41,145 nucleotides of DNA from MAG-120531 sp029242825 (GTDB taxonomy: Bacteria; Bacteroidota; Bacteroidia; Flavobacteriales; Flavobacteriaceae): contig JAQWTF010000111.1 of the NCBI GenBank assembly GCA_029242825.1, forward strand, positions 1 to 41,145. Reading direction: 5' to 3'. Position 1 is the first letter of the stretch; each line of letters opens with the position of its first letter. Below, piece after piece: positions 1 to 8,119 of this stretch. Below the pieces are notes generated by a model. It saw only the letters and a list, made by a program, of their open reading frames with translations. It was not told where the DNA came from and did not search any database. A program made the translations under genes and the position numbers.

Positions 1-110
1 ATTTTGGCGCCTTTACTAATTAAGAAATCCTCAAATTTCTTAACTGTTTCCTCTATCTGAGTATCAGACAGAACGGGATTTAAAATGAAAACAGTTTCGT
101 AATGATTCAT
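1..110 (-). CDS. rpsF: 30S ribosomal protein S6, N-terminal part (cut by window edge)
   Basis: The first 36 codons of ribosomal protein S6 are read leftward from an ATG at 110. The peptide opens MNHYETVFILNPVLSD and continues with a helix ending in KFEDFLISKGAK, which matches the beta1-alpha1 start of flavobacterial S6. S6 binds S18 and 16S rRNA in the small-subunit platform. The rest of the gene, and probably rpsR and rplI, lies beyond the left edge. A full TTG-N19-TACTTTTG promoter sits just upstream (132-161), which leaves a leader of only about 15 bases. There is therefore no room for a classical S6:S18 autoregulatory leader before the start codon. Confidence 0.9.
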   Translation of the reverse strand, partial: MNHYETVFILNPVLSDTQIEETVKKFEDFLISKGAK

Positions 111-131
111 ATGTTATATAATTTAAGTCTG

Positions 132-161
132 CAAAAGTAAGCCTTTTTTCTGTATATGCAA
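132..161 (-). promoter_or_regulatory. rpsF promoter, Bacteroidota type
   Basis: On the minus strand a TTG (159-161) is followed after exactly 19 bases by TACTTTTG (132-139), the -33/-7 pattern of the primary Bacteroidota sigma factor. It stands about 20 bases before the rpsF start codon. Confidence 0.75.
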
Positions 162-380
162 AAAATTTAGATGCTCTAGTAAATTTAAACAGCAACAAAT
201 TCAATAATACTGTTTTTCAATCAGTTAGATATTTATTTAGACCTACAAAGCCATTATAGCTGCACAAAACAACAGATTAAATTGGTTTCACAACATAATA
301 GGCTTGGTTCACATCATTAATCGTAAATGGTTTGAAAATTTAAATACATTTATGACAACCCATTGAAAATCCCATTTCAT

Positions 381-1076
381 ATGTCAAAGCTAAAATGTGT
401 TATTGTAGAAGATTCAGAGATTCAAAGAATCACTTTAGAAAGAATTATTAAATCTCATCCAGACCTTGTTCTAGTAACTAGTTTCAGGAATGCGATAGAG
501 GCAAAAAACGGCATTAATAATAGGTTTGTTGACCTGGTATTTTTAGATATTGAAATGCCTTTAATTTCTGGATTTGAATTATTGGAGACCCTAAACTATA
601 AACCCCAGGTGATTGTTGTATCTGGCAACACCGCACACGCTCTTAAAGCATTTGAATATGACGTTACAGACTTTTTACAAAAACCTATTTTATTGACCAG
701 ATTTGATCTAGCCATAAAAAGAGCCATGCTTAAATATGAGCAAATACACCAAAATGACGATTCTGAAAATCAAATATTCATCCGATCTAAGATGAGTAAA
801 AAAAGAATAAATTTTGGCGAAATTAAATGGATTGAAGCCAAAGGTGATTATGTGAAAATAGTTACACTAGACAGCCATGTAATAGTGCTTTCCTCACTTA
901 GGGCTTTTCACGAACTACTCCCTCAAGAAACCTTTATCAGGGTTCACAAGTCTTTTGTAATTAATATTGAAAAAATAGACCGATTTAACGCAAGAGAAGT
1001 TGCTATTAGTGGCCAGGTTATTCCGGTGAGCAGAGCGAAGAAAAGTTGTCTATCAGAAGCCATGAAATTTATGTAA
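381..1076 (+). CDS. LytTR-family response regulator (orphan)
   Basis: A 231-residue two-domain transcription regulator. Residues 1-120 form a receiver domain: acidic pair E10-D11, phosphoacceptor D56 in FLDIEMP, and K101 in FLQKP. Residues about 130-231 are a LytTR DNA-binding domain (KWIEAKGDYVKI, then FIRVHKSFVINIEKI), which binds direct repeats upstream of target genes. In Bacteroidota such regulators usually work with a membrane histidine kinase of the LytS/YpdA type. None is encoded next to it here, so the partner must lie elsewhere. I start at ATG 381; a TTG at 363 would add six residues before the conserved MSKLKC start. The gene converges with priA, and the gap holds short direct repeats. 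Confidence 0.88.
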   Translation: MSKLKCVIVEDSEIQRITLERIIKSHPDLVLVTSFRNAIEAKNGINNRFVDLVFLDIEMPLISGFELLETLNYKPQVIVVSGNTAHALKAFEYDVTDFLQKPILLTRFDLAIKRAMLKYEQIHQNDDSENQIFIRSKMSKKRINFGEIKWIEAKGDYVKIVTLDSHVIVLSSLRAFHELLPQETFIRVHKSFVINIEKIDRFNAREVAISGQVIPVSRAKKSCLSEAMKFM

Positions 1077-1110
1077 AATAACTAGTCATTTTATGCCTAA
1101 TAAAGAAAAC

Positions 1111-1178
1111 TGGTAATAAATTATTCCTATTAAGGGATGCTAGTAATAAATTACACCTATTAATGCTAGTAATAAATT
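1111..1178. repeat. Three short direct repeats between convergent genes
   Basis: A TAGTAATAAATTA-type unit begins at 1111 (as TGGTAATAAATTA), 1141 and 1167, with spacings of 30 and 26 bases. The first two units share the further text CCTATTAA, and each is followed by GATGC or AATGC; the third is truncated after TAGTAATAAATT. The block sits between the stop codons of the LytTR gene and priA. No hairpin with a T tract is visible here. Confidence 0.7.
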
Positions 1179-1202
1179 GAGCGCTTAGCCCGTTAATGTT
1201 GG

Positions 1203-3671
1203 TTAATACGGGTCCACATTAAAGACAATTCTCACCCCTTTAAATGGTCCTACTGCCTCAAATGACTTTTCCAACCTCAGCAAAGAATCTTTCACTTGCT
1301 TAAGTGCATATTGATGAGGTACTTTTAGGAGTATGTGCTTAATATACTGGTTTCTAACCCGAGACACCACAGGAAATTCAGGTCCCAAAACCCCTGTTTT
1401 AAATATATTTTTTAAACCCTTGGCAAACCAATCTGCGGCATCATTCAACTTATTATATTCTTTATGCTTGAGGGTTATTTTAATGATTTTATTAAAAGGA
1501 GGGTATTTATAAATCTCTCTCTGATACAATTGCTCCTTACACATAGATTGAAATTCATAGCTAGTTACCTGCTGAAGGATTTGATGCTCTGGTTGGTAAG
1601 TCTGAATGAGCACTTTCCCTTTTTTTTCTGTCCTACCCGCGCGTCCTGCAACCTGGGTAAGTAATTGGAAGGTCTTCTCATGCGCTCTAAAATCAGGAAA
1701 GTTTAACAACGCGTCTGCAGCCATTACACCCACCAAACCAACATCTCTAAAATCCAATCCTTTGCTCAACATTTGGGTACCTACAAGAATATCTATTTCA
1801 TGTTGTTCAAAACGATCAATAATTTGTTGGTAGCCATCTTTTGCCCTTGTTGTATCTAGGTCCATTCGACCCACCCTAGCTTCAGGAAAAAGCACCTCCA
1901 AAGAAGCGACTACTTGTTCTGTTCCAAAACCTTTTGTAGACACATCTAAACTTCCACAAGCATTACATTGAGACTTTTTGTATTCTTCATAACCACAATA
2001 ATGGCAACGAAGCACTCCTGCGTTAGAATGAAAGGTTAAACTCACATCACAACTTTTACAATGAGGGGTGTGCCCACAGCTAAAACATTCAACTATTGGA
2101 GCGTATCCCCTCCTATTCTGAAATAAAATCACCTGCTCTCCTGCAGACAAAGTTTCTTCAATAGCCCACCTGAGTGGCTCTGAAAACTGAAGCTTCATCT
2201 TTTTCTTTTTGTATTGTTCCTTGAGGTCTATCAAATTAATACTAGGCATAGCAATATTTGCATGTCTTTTGGTTAATTCCGCTAAACCGTATTTGTGTTG
2301 CAATACATTTTGCATTGATTCTAAACTCGGGGTAGCGGAGCCCAATACAATAGCTGCCTTTGAAATATGTGCCAAAACAATAGCCGAATCTCTAGCATGG
2401 TATCTAGGGGCTGGATCAAACTGTTTAAATGAATTTTCATGCTCCTCATCTACTATTACGAGACCTAATTTCTTAAACGGTAAAAAAAGTGCAGATCTAG
2501 CGCCAACAATCAATTGCGCCTTTGGGCTTTCATTGACTGTATTTTGCCAAACTTCTACACGCTCTTGCAAATTGTATTTAGAATGATACACAGAAACACT
2601 AGTGCCAAAATAGGACTGAAGCCTGGTGATAAGCTGGGTTGTCAATGCGATTTCAGGCAATAAATACAATACATGCTTTCCACTTGAAAGCGCTTCCTGA
2701 ATTAAAGCCGCGTATACTTCTGTCTTTCCAGAAGCAGTGACTCCGTGTAAAAGCGCCACTTTTCGTTCATTAAAATGAGACTTAATTGCAGCCAATGCTT
2801 TTATTTGTGGAGGATTTAAAGGTTTAATTGGTATTGTTTTAAAATCCGGATCAAGTAAAACACGGTCTACCCTTCTTGCTGTTTTTTCCAATACACCTTT
2901 AGAAACCAATGCCTTTAATGCGGCAGGACTTAGTCCATTATTTCTAAGATCTAGGTCGGTAATCACTTTTGAATGCGATGCAGCAGCAATAAAGAAATTT
3001 ACTATTTCAAGCTGTTTGGGGGCATTTTTAAGCTTTAACTCCAAAGATTCTACATGGCTAGCATCTGAAAGAAAATGCTTTGGAAAGGCGTACTCATTTC
3101 TAAATTTTGGGGTGTAACGTGCCGTGAGTTGCTCTTCAACAACAACTAATTTAAGGTTTAAAAGCACCTCAATAATATTAAAAATATTGTCATTTTGCAC
3201 AAGAGTACTCAAGGTCTGAATAGGAAGTGATACGTCTGAGGACAGTGCATCCAAAACTATATAAGCATTGTCCGAAAGACCTGCTATGAGCGCATCATGA
3301 TCCCTTTTCAAGATATCTGAACGCCTGAGATGTGTCTCTCCCTCTAAAATCAGTGCAGTTGGAACAGCCGTTTTATATACCTCACCTAAAGCGCACATAT
3401 AATAATCTGCCATCCAAGACCAATGCTTTAATTGTATTTCAGTAACAATTGGTGTAGCATCTAAAATGGAGAGTATTCTTTTTGGTTCGTAAGTTCCTTC
3501 AAATGTATTTTCAAGGGAATAAACCAATGCGGTATACACTTTGGATTTACCAAAGGGGACCGCAACCCTCATGCCCGGTAAAAGGAATTGATATTCCGCC
3601 TCTTCTAACTCATAGGTAAATAATTGCTTTAAAGGCAATGGAAGAATAACGGAAACAAAGTGCCTGATCAT
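1203..3671 (-). CDS. priA: Primosomal protein N' (PriA helicase)
   Basis: An 822-residue replication-restart helicase that recognises stalled forks and D-loops and reloads the replicative helicase. The N-terminal half is the DNA-binding region. The helicase core has Walker A GVTASGKT (310-317), Walker B DEEH (408-411) and GSATPS (444-449). Eight cysteines (529, 532, 538, 541, 556, 559, 569, 572) form the two zinc sites inserted in the second helicase lobe. The C-terminal lobe carries GTQMLSKGLDF and the QVAGRAGR motif. It is longer than the E. coli enzyme (732), mainly through a larger N-terminal and linker region, as in other Bacteroidota. Its ATG overlaps the stop of the upstream yihY-like gene (ATGA), so the two are translationally coupled. 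Confidence 0.97.
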   Translation of the reverse strand: MIRHFVSVILPLPLKQLFTYELEEAEYQFLLPGMRVAVPFGKSKVYTALVYSLENTFEGTYEPKRILSILDATPIVTEIQLKHWSWMADYYMCALGEVYKTAVPTALILEGETHLRRSDILKRDHDALIAGLSDNAYIVLDALSSDVSLPIQTLSTLVQNDNIFNIIEVLLNLKLVVVEEQLTARYTPKFRNEYAFPKHFLSDASHVESLELKLKNAPKQLEIVNFFIAAASHSKVITDLDLRNNGLSPAALKALVSKGVLEKTARRVDRVLLDPDFKTIPIKPLNPPQIKALAAIKSHFNERKVALLHGVTASGKTEVYAALIQEALSSGKHVLYLLPEIALTTQLITRLQSYFGTSVSVYHSKYNLQERVEVWQNTVNESPKAQLIVGARSALFLPFKKLGLVIVDEEHENSFKQFDPAPRYHARDSAIVLAHISKAAIVLGSATPSLESMQNVLQHKYGLAELTKRHANIAMPSINLIDLKEQYKKKKMKLQFSEPLRWAIEETLSAGEQVILFQNRRGYAPIVECFSCGHTPHCKSCDVSLTFHSNAGVLRCHYCGYEEYKKSQCNACGSLDVSTKGFGTEQVVASLEVLFPEARVGRMDLDTTRAKDGYQQIIDRFEQHEIDILVGTQMLSKGLDFRDVGLVGVMAADALLNFPDFRAHEKTFQLLTQVAGRAGRTEKKGKVLIQTYQPEHQILQQVTSYEFQSMCKEQLYQREIYKYPPFNKIIKITLKHKEYNKLNDAADWFAKGLKNIFKTGVLGPEFPVVSRVRNQYIKHILLKVPHQYALKQVKDSLLRLEKSFEAVGPFKGVRIVFNVDPY

Positions 3672-4645
3672 GAATCCTCTTTATTTTTCACAATACCACT
3701 CTTTAATGAAATTAAGCTCATGTTGAGCTCAAAGCCTAAAAGCAAGATATTTGAGTTAATCCATATATAAAACATTAGAATCAAAAGCCCCCCTAACGCA
3801 CCATATAGCTGGTTATAGGTAGAGAAATTATCTATATAAATTCCAAAAAAATAAGAGGTGAACAAAAACAAAGCGGTAGTCATAAAAGCGCCAATGGAGA
3901 AAAAATTGGTCTTGGTCGTTTCTGCTGTTCCAAAGAAATACAAAATAGTTGTAATCAGATAGAAAACACCCGCGAAAAAAGCGGTCTTTAACCAATACAC
4001 CAACTGTAGTTCTTGATCTGCAGAGGTATAGGGATTGCTTTTTGAAAAGTCAATCATGAAATCTAAAATATAAAATTCAAAATATACATATCCAATGGCT
4101 CCCAAGATAAAAAGCAGGGATAATAAAAGCCCTACAGCTAAGGCAAATACATATTGTTTAAAAAAGTTTCTGCTGAGTTTTGAATGGTATGAGTTTTCAA
4201 ATCCTCCGAAAATAGCGTTCACCCCATTGGCCATTAAAAAAATAGAAACCACAAAAGATGTAGATAACAAGCCTGACTGCTTTTGCTGCTTAATCTGATT
4301 GAAAATCTCAGAAAAATAATCTCCAGTGGCAGTGGGCAAAAAAGATTCCATAAACAAAAACAATTGCTTCTCAAATGCCTGGTCTCCTATTTGAATGTAA
4401 GGAATAATGTACGGCACCAAGGTTAATATAAAAATGAGCAGTGGAAATAGCGCCGTAAAAAGCGAGAAAGAAATAGCACTCGCCCTTGTAGAAAGCGCTC
4501 CCTTGATTATCCCCAACATATACATCTCAATAAGATCATATGCAGACAAACCTTCGAATCCGGGGAGCTGAACTTTTTTAAGTAAAGACAACAAGTTTCT
4601 AAGTAGGGGTATTTTTTGAATTTTTATCTCAATCTCCTTTGACAT
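3668..4645 (-). CDS. YihY/BrkB-family inner membrane protein
   Basis: A 325-residue polytopic membrane protein of the YihY/UPF0761 (formerly ribonuclease BN) family. Several strongly hydrophobic segments are visible: about 57-85 (starting SFSLFTALFPLLIFIL), 128-146, 163-190, 219-240, 249-272 and 284-310. The family signature RASAISFSLFTALFPLLIF near residue 54 is present. The molecular function is not established; older RNase BN and virulence labels are not well supported. It overlaps priA by four bases and is probably first in a two-gene transcript. I could not find a convincing TAnnTTTG box upstream, where the start faces rlmH divergently. Confidence 0.88.
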   Translation of the reverse strand: MSKEIEIKIQKIPLLRNLLSLLKKVQLPGFEGLSAYDLIEMYMLGIIKGALSTRASAISFSLFTALFPLLIFILTLVPYIIPYIQIGDQAFEKQLFLFMESFLPTATGDYFSEIFNQIKQQKQSGLLSTSFVVSIFLMANGVNAIFGGFENSYHSKLSRNFFKQYVFALAVGLLLSLLFILGAIGYVYFEFYILDFMIDFSKSNPYTSADQELQLVYWLKTAFFAGVFYLITTILYFFGTAETTKTNFFSIGAFMTTALFLFTSYFFGIYIDNFSTYNQLYGALGGLLILMFYIWINSNILLLGFELNMSLISLKSGIVKNKEDS

Positions 4646-4685
4646 GGTAAACGTATAGTCTTTCTGCTAAATTAATAAAAACAAA

Positions 4686-4693
4686 TACCTTTG
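4686..4693 (+). promoter_or_regulatory. Probable rlmH -7 box
   Basis: TACCTTTG fits the TAnnTTTG consensus and ends 18 bases before the rlmH ATG. No clear TTG lies 19-21 bases upstream (only CTG at 4664-4666), so it may be a weaker promoter. Confidence 0.5.
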
Positions 4694-4711
4694 TATACTT
4701 ATCTGATTAAA

Positions 4712-5185
4712 ATGACCATAAAACTAATTGCTGTTGGAAAGACAGACCAAAAAGAGCTACAACACCTTATTGATGTTTACATTTCAAGACTCAAACACTA
4801 TGTCAGTTTTGAAATAAACATTATCCCAGATATTAGACATAGTAAAAATTTAAGTGAGTCACAGCAAAAATCAAAAGAAGCTGCGCTTATTTTAAAACAA
4901 ATCACACCCGCAGATATCTTTATCCTATTAGATGAAAACGGAAAAAGTTATGACTCAGTAGCATTTTCAAATTACCTTCAAAAACAAATGCTAAGTGGTC
5001 AAAAACAATTGGTTTTTGTGATTGGTGGTCCTTATGGATTCAGCGAAGAAGTTTATCAAAGAGCCCATGGAAAAATTAGCCTATCCAAAATGACATTTTC
5101 TCATCAGATGATTCGATTGTTCATGGTAGAACAGTTGTATAGAGGGTTTAGTATTTTAAAAAATGAACCTTACCACCACAGATAA
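4712..5185 (+). CDS. rlmH: 23S rRNA (pseudouridine-1915 N3)-methyltransferase RlmH
   Basis: A 157-residue SPOUT-class methyltransferase that modifies pseudouridine 1915 in helix 69 of 23S rRNA. It shows the start MTIKLIAVGKTD, the SAM-binding knot strand FVIGGPYGFSEEV and the C-terminal LSKMTFSHQMIRLFMVEQ helix ending in YHHR, all family hallmarks. The length is as expected for a complete protein. I chose ATG 4712. A TTG start seven codons earlier lies within the probable -7 box, so it cannot be in the transcript. The gene converges on the serine-biosynthesis fusion gene with a 31-base gap. Confidence 0.96.
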   Translation: MTIKLIAVGKTDQKELQHLIDVYISRLKHYVSFEINIIPDIRHSKNLSESQQKSKEAALILKQITPADIFILLDENGKSYDSVAFSNYLQKQMLSGQKQLVFVIGGPYGFSEEVYQRAHGKISLSKMTFSHQMIRLFMVEQLYRGFSILKNEPYHHR

Positions 5186-5216
5186 AAATCATTTAATATT
5201 TTCGAAAGCACCCACA

Positions 5217-7100
5217 CTAGTACAATACCCTAAACTTAATGGTGTTAGGTATTTCCTTAAGTGCTTTAATCACTTCTTTGTTGTAATCTTTATCTAAATC
5301 TGAAATCACATAACCTACCTCAGCATCTGTAGAGAGAAACTGTCCACTAATGTTCATATCAAAGGATGCCAACACTTCATTTATTTTGGCCATAATTCCT
5401 GGAACATTTTTATGAATGTGTAAAAATCTATGGGCATTTTGTTGCTTGGGCAGTCTAATATTTGGAAAGTTTACAGCGTCTACCGTATTTCCAGAATTCA
5501 TGTATTCCATTATTTTATTTGGCACAAAATTAGCAATATCTCTTTGTGCCTCTTCCGTACTGCCTCCAATATGAGGTGTTAATATAACATTTTCCATACC
5601 CTGAAGGGCCGTTACAAAAGCTCCATTGCTAATAGGCTCCTCTGGATAAACATCTACTGCAGCGCCACCTATTTGGCCGGATTTTAATGCGCTTACCAAG
5701 GCTTCAATATTCACTACAAATCCTCGTGACAGATTCACTAATAAAGCCCCATGCTTCATAGCGTCAAAAGCAGCCTTATTAAAAAAGTCTTTATTTGCTT
5801 TGTTGTCATCTATATGTAAGCTCACTACATCTGACAATCCCAATAGTTCATTTAAATGATCACATTTGGTGGCGTTACCGATGGATAACTGGTCATTTAC
5901 ATCGTAAAAATAAACATGCATCCCCATAGCTTCAGCCAGAACAGATAATTGTTTGCCAATATTCCCGTAACCAATAATACCTAGATTCTTTCCCCTAACT
6001 TCTCTTGAATTTGCTGCTGTCTTATTCCATTGACCCTGATGAATCTCAGTACTTCTAGGAAAAATACTTCTCATTAACATAATAATCTCTCCAATAGCTA
6101 ATTCCACTACAGATCTGGTATTGCTGTAAGGCGCATTAAAAACAACCACCCCTTTTTTCTTGCAGGCCTCTAAATCTATTTGAGTGGTCCCGATACAAAA
6201 AGCACCAACAGCCATTAGTTTATCTGCAGCATCTAAAACTTTTTGCGTCAGTTGTGTTTTGGATCTAATCCCTAGCACATGCACCCCTTTAATCTTCTCA
6301 ATTAAAGCGGTCTCATCTAAACTGGTTTTAACCAACTCAACCGAGAAACCATCCTTAGAAAGCTTTTTAAAAGCTTCAGGGTGAACATTTTCTAGCAACA
6401 AAACCTTAATTCTATTCTTAGGATAGGAGATGTTTCTGGGAAGGTCATTAACATATAAGAACTCATCTAAGTTTGGTGTAACATGATCTGCATTTGCCGT
6501 GGCTTTGTCTCTAGAAACATTTTCAGTATAGGCAAAAAACTTGTCAGCAATCCCAGCTTCTCTCATGACATAATCACTATATCCATCCCCTATTACCTGA
6601 ACTTCACCATCTAAATTCATTCGCTTCAAGCACTCAATCTTTCCATTGTGCGAAGACAATACATTCTCTTTGTCAAATCCTGTGATATTACCTTTTTCAT
6701 CATAGGTGAATGTATTGGCATATACTTTGTGTGCTGGTATATTATAATGCGCTACAATTGGTTCAATAAATTCTTTAAAACCACATGAAATCACATAAAT
6801 ATCTTCAGAATACTTCTCAAAAAATTCTTTGTTTCTCACTATTGAAGCAGACACTTTATTTTGCAATTCTTGAACCAAAGTAGCCAAATCTGCCTTGTTT
6901 GCGTGTAATAACGAAAGCCTTCTCTCTAAAGATTCTGTAAAGGAAATATCTCCATCTATACCGAGGTTTGTAATGGCTTGAATTTCTGACACAACTGCGT
7001 CTTTCTCTGGCTTATTTGCCAAAGTGATTTCTGCCAAAACATCCAATGCTTCTACACTTGTCAAAGTACTGTCAAAGTCAAAAACGTATTTCTTACCCAC
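5217..7100 (-). CDS. serA: Fused phosphoserine phosphatase / D-3-phosphoglycerate dehydrogenase (SerB-SerA)
   Basis: A 627-residue fusion carrying the first and last steps of serine biosynthesis. Residues 1-215 are a HAD hydrolase of the SerB type: DFDST (8-12, nucleophile D8, acid D10), motif II S105, lysine K154 and GDGYSD with D172 and D176. Residues about 230-545 are a D-2-hydroxyacid dehydrogenase: GYGNIG Rossmann motif (377-382) and catalytic R459, E488 and H510 (PHIGGST), spaced as in E. coli SerA. Residues about 555-627 form an ACT domain, a likely serine sensor. serC, the middle step, is not in the window. The HAD active site looks intact, so two activities are likely, but the phosphatase substrate is inferred. 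It is monocistronic and divergent from rdgB. Confidence 0.93.
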   Translation of the reverse strand: MGKKYVFDFDSTLTSVEALDVLAEITLANKPEKDAVVSEIQAITNLGIDGDISFTESLERRLSLLHANKADLATLVQELQNKVSASIVRNKEFFEKYSEDIYVISCGFKEFIEPIVAHYNIPAHKVYANTFTYDEKGNITGFDKENVLSSHNGKIECLKRMNLDGEVQVIGDGYSDYVMREAGIADKFFAYTENVSRDKATANADHVTPNLDEFLYVNDLPRNISYPKNRIKVLLLENVHPEAFKKLSKDGFSVELVKTSLDETALIEKIKGVHVLGIRSKTQLTQKVLDAADKLMAVGAFCIGTTQIDLEACKKKGVVVFNAPYSNTRSVVELAIGEIIMLMRSIFPRSTEIHQGQWNKTAANSREVRGKNLGIIGYGNIGKQLSVLAEAMGMHVYFYDVNDQLSIGNATKCDHLNELLGLSDVVSLHIDDNKANKDFFNKAAFDAMKHGALLVNLSRGFVVNIEALVSALKSGQIGGAAVDVYPEEPISNGAFVTALQGMENVILTPHIGGSTEEAQRDIANFVPNKIMEYMNSGNTVDAVNFPNIRLPKQQNAHRFLHIHKNVPGIMAKINEVLASFDMNISGQFLSTDAEVGYVISDLDKDYNKEVIKALKEIPNTIKFRVLY

Positions 7101-7304
7101 GAGAAGGAATTTTAAATTAAGGCATAAAAATAGCTATTATTTACGCTTTATAAGCGCTTTGTCTATTCATTTTTAAGGGAGTTATACACATATTAAACAA
7201 TATTCACAAAAATGTAATTTATTGGGCAAAAACACACAATTATAAAATAAAATGAGGCTTTTGTTGTGACTTTTACAACAGCCCTAGCTGAGGTAAATTT
7301 AAAG

Positions 7305-7312
7305 TATCTTTG
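7305..7312 (+). promoter_or_regulatory. Probable rdgB -7 box
   Basis: TATCTTTG matches TAnnTTTG and ends 15 bases before the rdgB ATG, giving a very short leader. A TTG at the usual distance is not visible. Confidence 0.5.
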
Positions 7313-7327
7313 AAAAAAAATATTTAG

Positions 7328-7903
7328 ATGAAACTTATTTTCGCCACACACAACCAAAACAAGCTCAATGAAATAAAGTCTCAACTCCCTACTAATATTG
7401 ACATACTATCGCTTAAAGAGTTGTCATTTAGTCAAGAAATTCCAGAACCCTATCTTACTTTAGAGGAAAATGCAGCGACAAAAGCAAATACTATTTTCAA
7501 TTGCTTTAATGAAGCTTGCTTTAGCGACGACACTGGTTTGTTTGTTCCAGCGCTAAATGGCGCACCTGGTGTTCACTCTGCTAGGTATTCAGGGCCCAAT
7601 GCAAGCGCGAGCGCAAATATGAATAAATTACTCAAAGCACTTGAGCACATTACAGACAGAAAAGCGTACTTCCAAACAACCATTGCGCTTAAAACCGCTA
7701 ATGATTTAATATACTTTACAGGAAAAGTATATGGTTCCATTGCGTTAAGTAAAAAAGGTAATGGCGGTTTTGGGTACGACCCTATTTTTATCCCTGAAAA
7801 TCATTCCGAAAGCTTTGCCGAATTACCCTTGGCCATAAAACAAAAAATTGGTCACAGAGGTAAGGCAATTAGTGCGCTAATTGCCTATCTAAATAATCTC
7901 TAG
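7328..7903 (+). CDS. rdgB: Non-canonical purine NTP pyrophosphatase (dITP/XTP)
   Basis: A 191-residue Ham1/RdgB-family enzyme that hydrolyses dITP, dXTP and ITP to the monophosphates and keeps deaminated purines out of DNA and RNA. It has the nucleotide-binding start ATHNQNK (6-12), the SDDTGL metal and base motif (66-71), the FGYDPIF substrate loop and the C-terminal GHRGKA. The length is typical. Its 3' end contains a 9-bp perfect inverted repeat (7864-7885) inside the last codons, not followed by a T tract. It is probably transcribed alone from the -7 box at 7305. Confidence 0.96.
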   Translation: MKLIFATHNQNKLNEIKSQLPTNIDILSLKELSFSQEIPEPYLTLEENAATKANTIFNCFNEACFSDDTGLFVPALNGAPGVHSARYSGPNASASANMNKLLKALEHITDRKAYFQTTIALKTANDLIYFTGKVYGSIALSKKGNGGFGYDPIFIPENHSESFAELPLAIKQKIGHRGKAISALIAYLNNL

Positions 7904-8005
7904 TTTTAATTAATTGCGCCAAAATCCCTAAAACACCAGTAAAATCAATACATAACGCAACATAACATATGTATTACATTTCAAGGTATTCTGGTTTATT
8001 TTTTG

Positions 8006-8013
8006 TAATTTTG
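8006..8013 (+). promoter_or_regulatory. Probable helicase-gene -7 box
   Basis: TAATTTTG fits TAnnTTTG. It predicts a start site near 8020 and hence a leader of about 100 bases, much longer than for other genes here. An 8-bp inverted repeat (AATACATA 7947-7954, TATGTATT 7968-7975) lies upstream. Confidence 0.5.
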
Positions 8014-8041
8014 CCACTTCAAATAACGCCGCTAGTATAGC

Positions 8042-8097
8042 ATGTGTTGCGCTGAGTAAAAGGTTAGTAAAGGTTAATCGCTCTATGCAACAGACAT
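8042..8097 (+). promoter_or_regulatory. Structured 5' leader of the DEAD-box helicase gene
   Basis: The leader can close a stem in which ATGT-GTTGC (8042-8050) pairs with GCAAC-ACAT (8087-8091 and 8094-8097), leaving a two-base bulge at 8092-8093. The enclosed loop carries two adjacent direct repeats, AGTAAAAGGTT (8055-8065) and AGTAAAGGTT (8066-8075). The helicase start codon follows 22 bases later. A regulatory role is inferred from structure and position only. Confidence 0.4.
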
Positions 8098-8119
8098 ATT
8101 TGCGATTAAACATTTAAAA

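Noticed and set aside
20..43. Nine-base-pair inverted repeat (TTAAGAAAT with ATTTCTTAA) inside rpsF as an S6 autoregulatory site
   Set aside because: It is AT-only apart from one G-C pair, lies within the coding sequence and lacks the CCG loop known from S6:S18 leaders; chance in AT-rich DNA is likely.
7193..7384. A 63-codon minus-strand frame before and over the start of rdgB
   Set aside because: It overlaps the rdgB promoter and start, its translation is AT-driven and resembles no family.
8014..8119. A tRNA or small RNA gene in the gap before the helicase
   Set aside because: No T-loop GTTCGANNC or acceptor stem could be found; the stem present is better explained as part of the mRNA leader.
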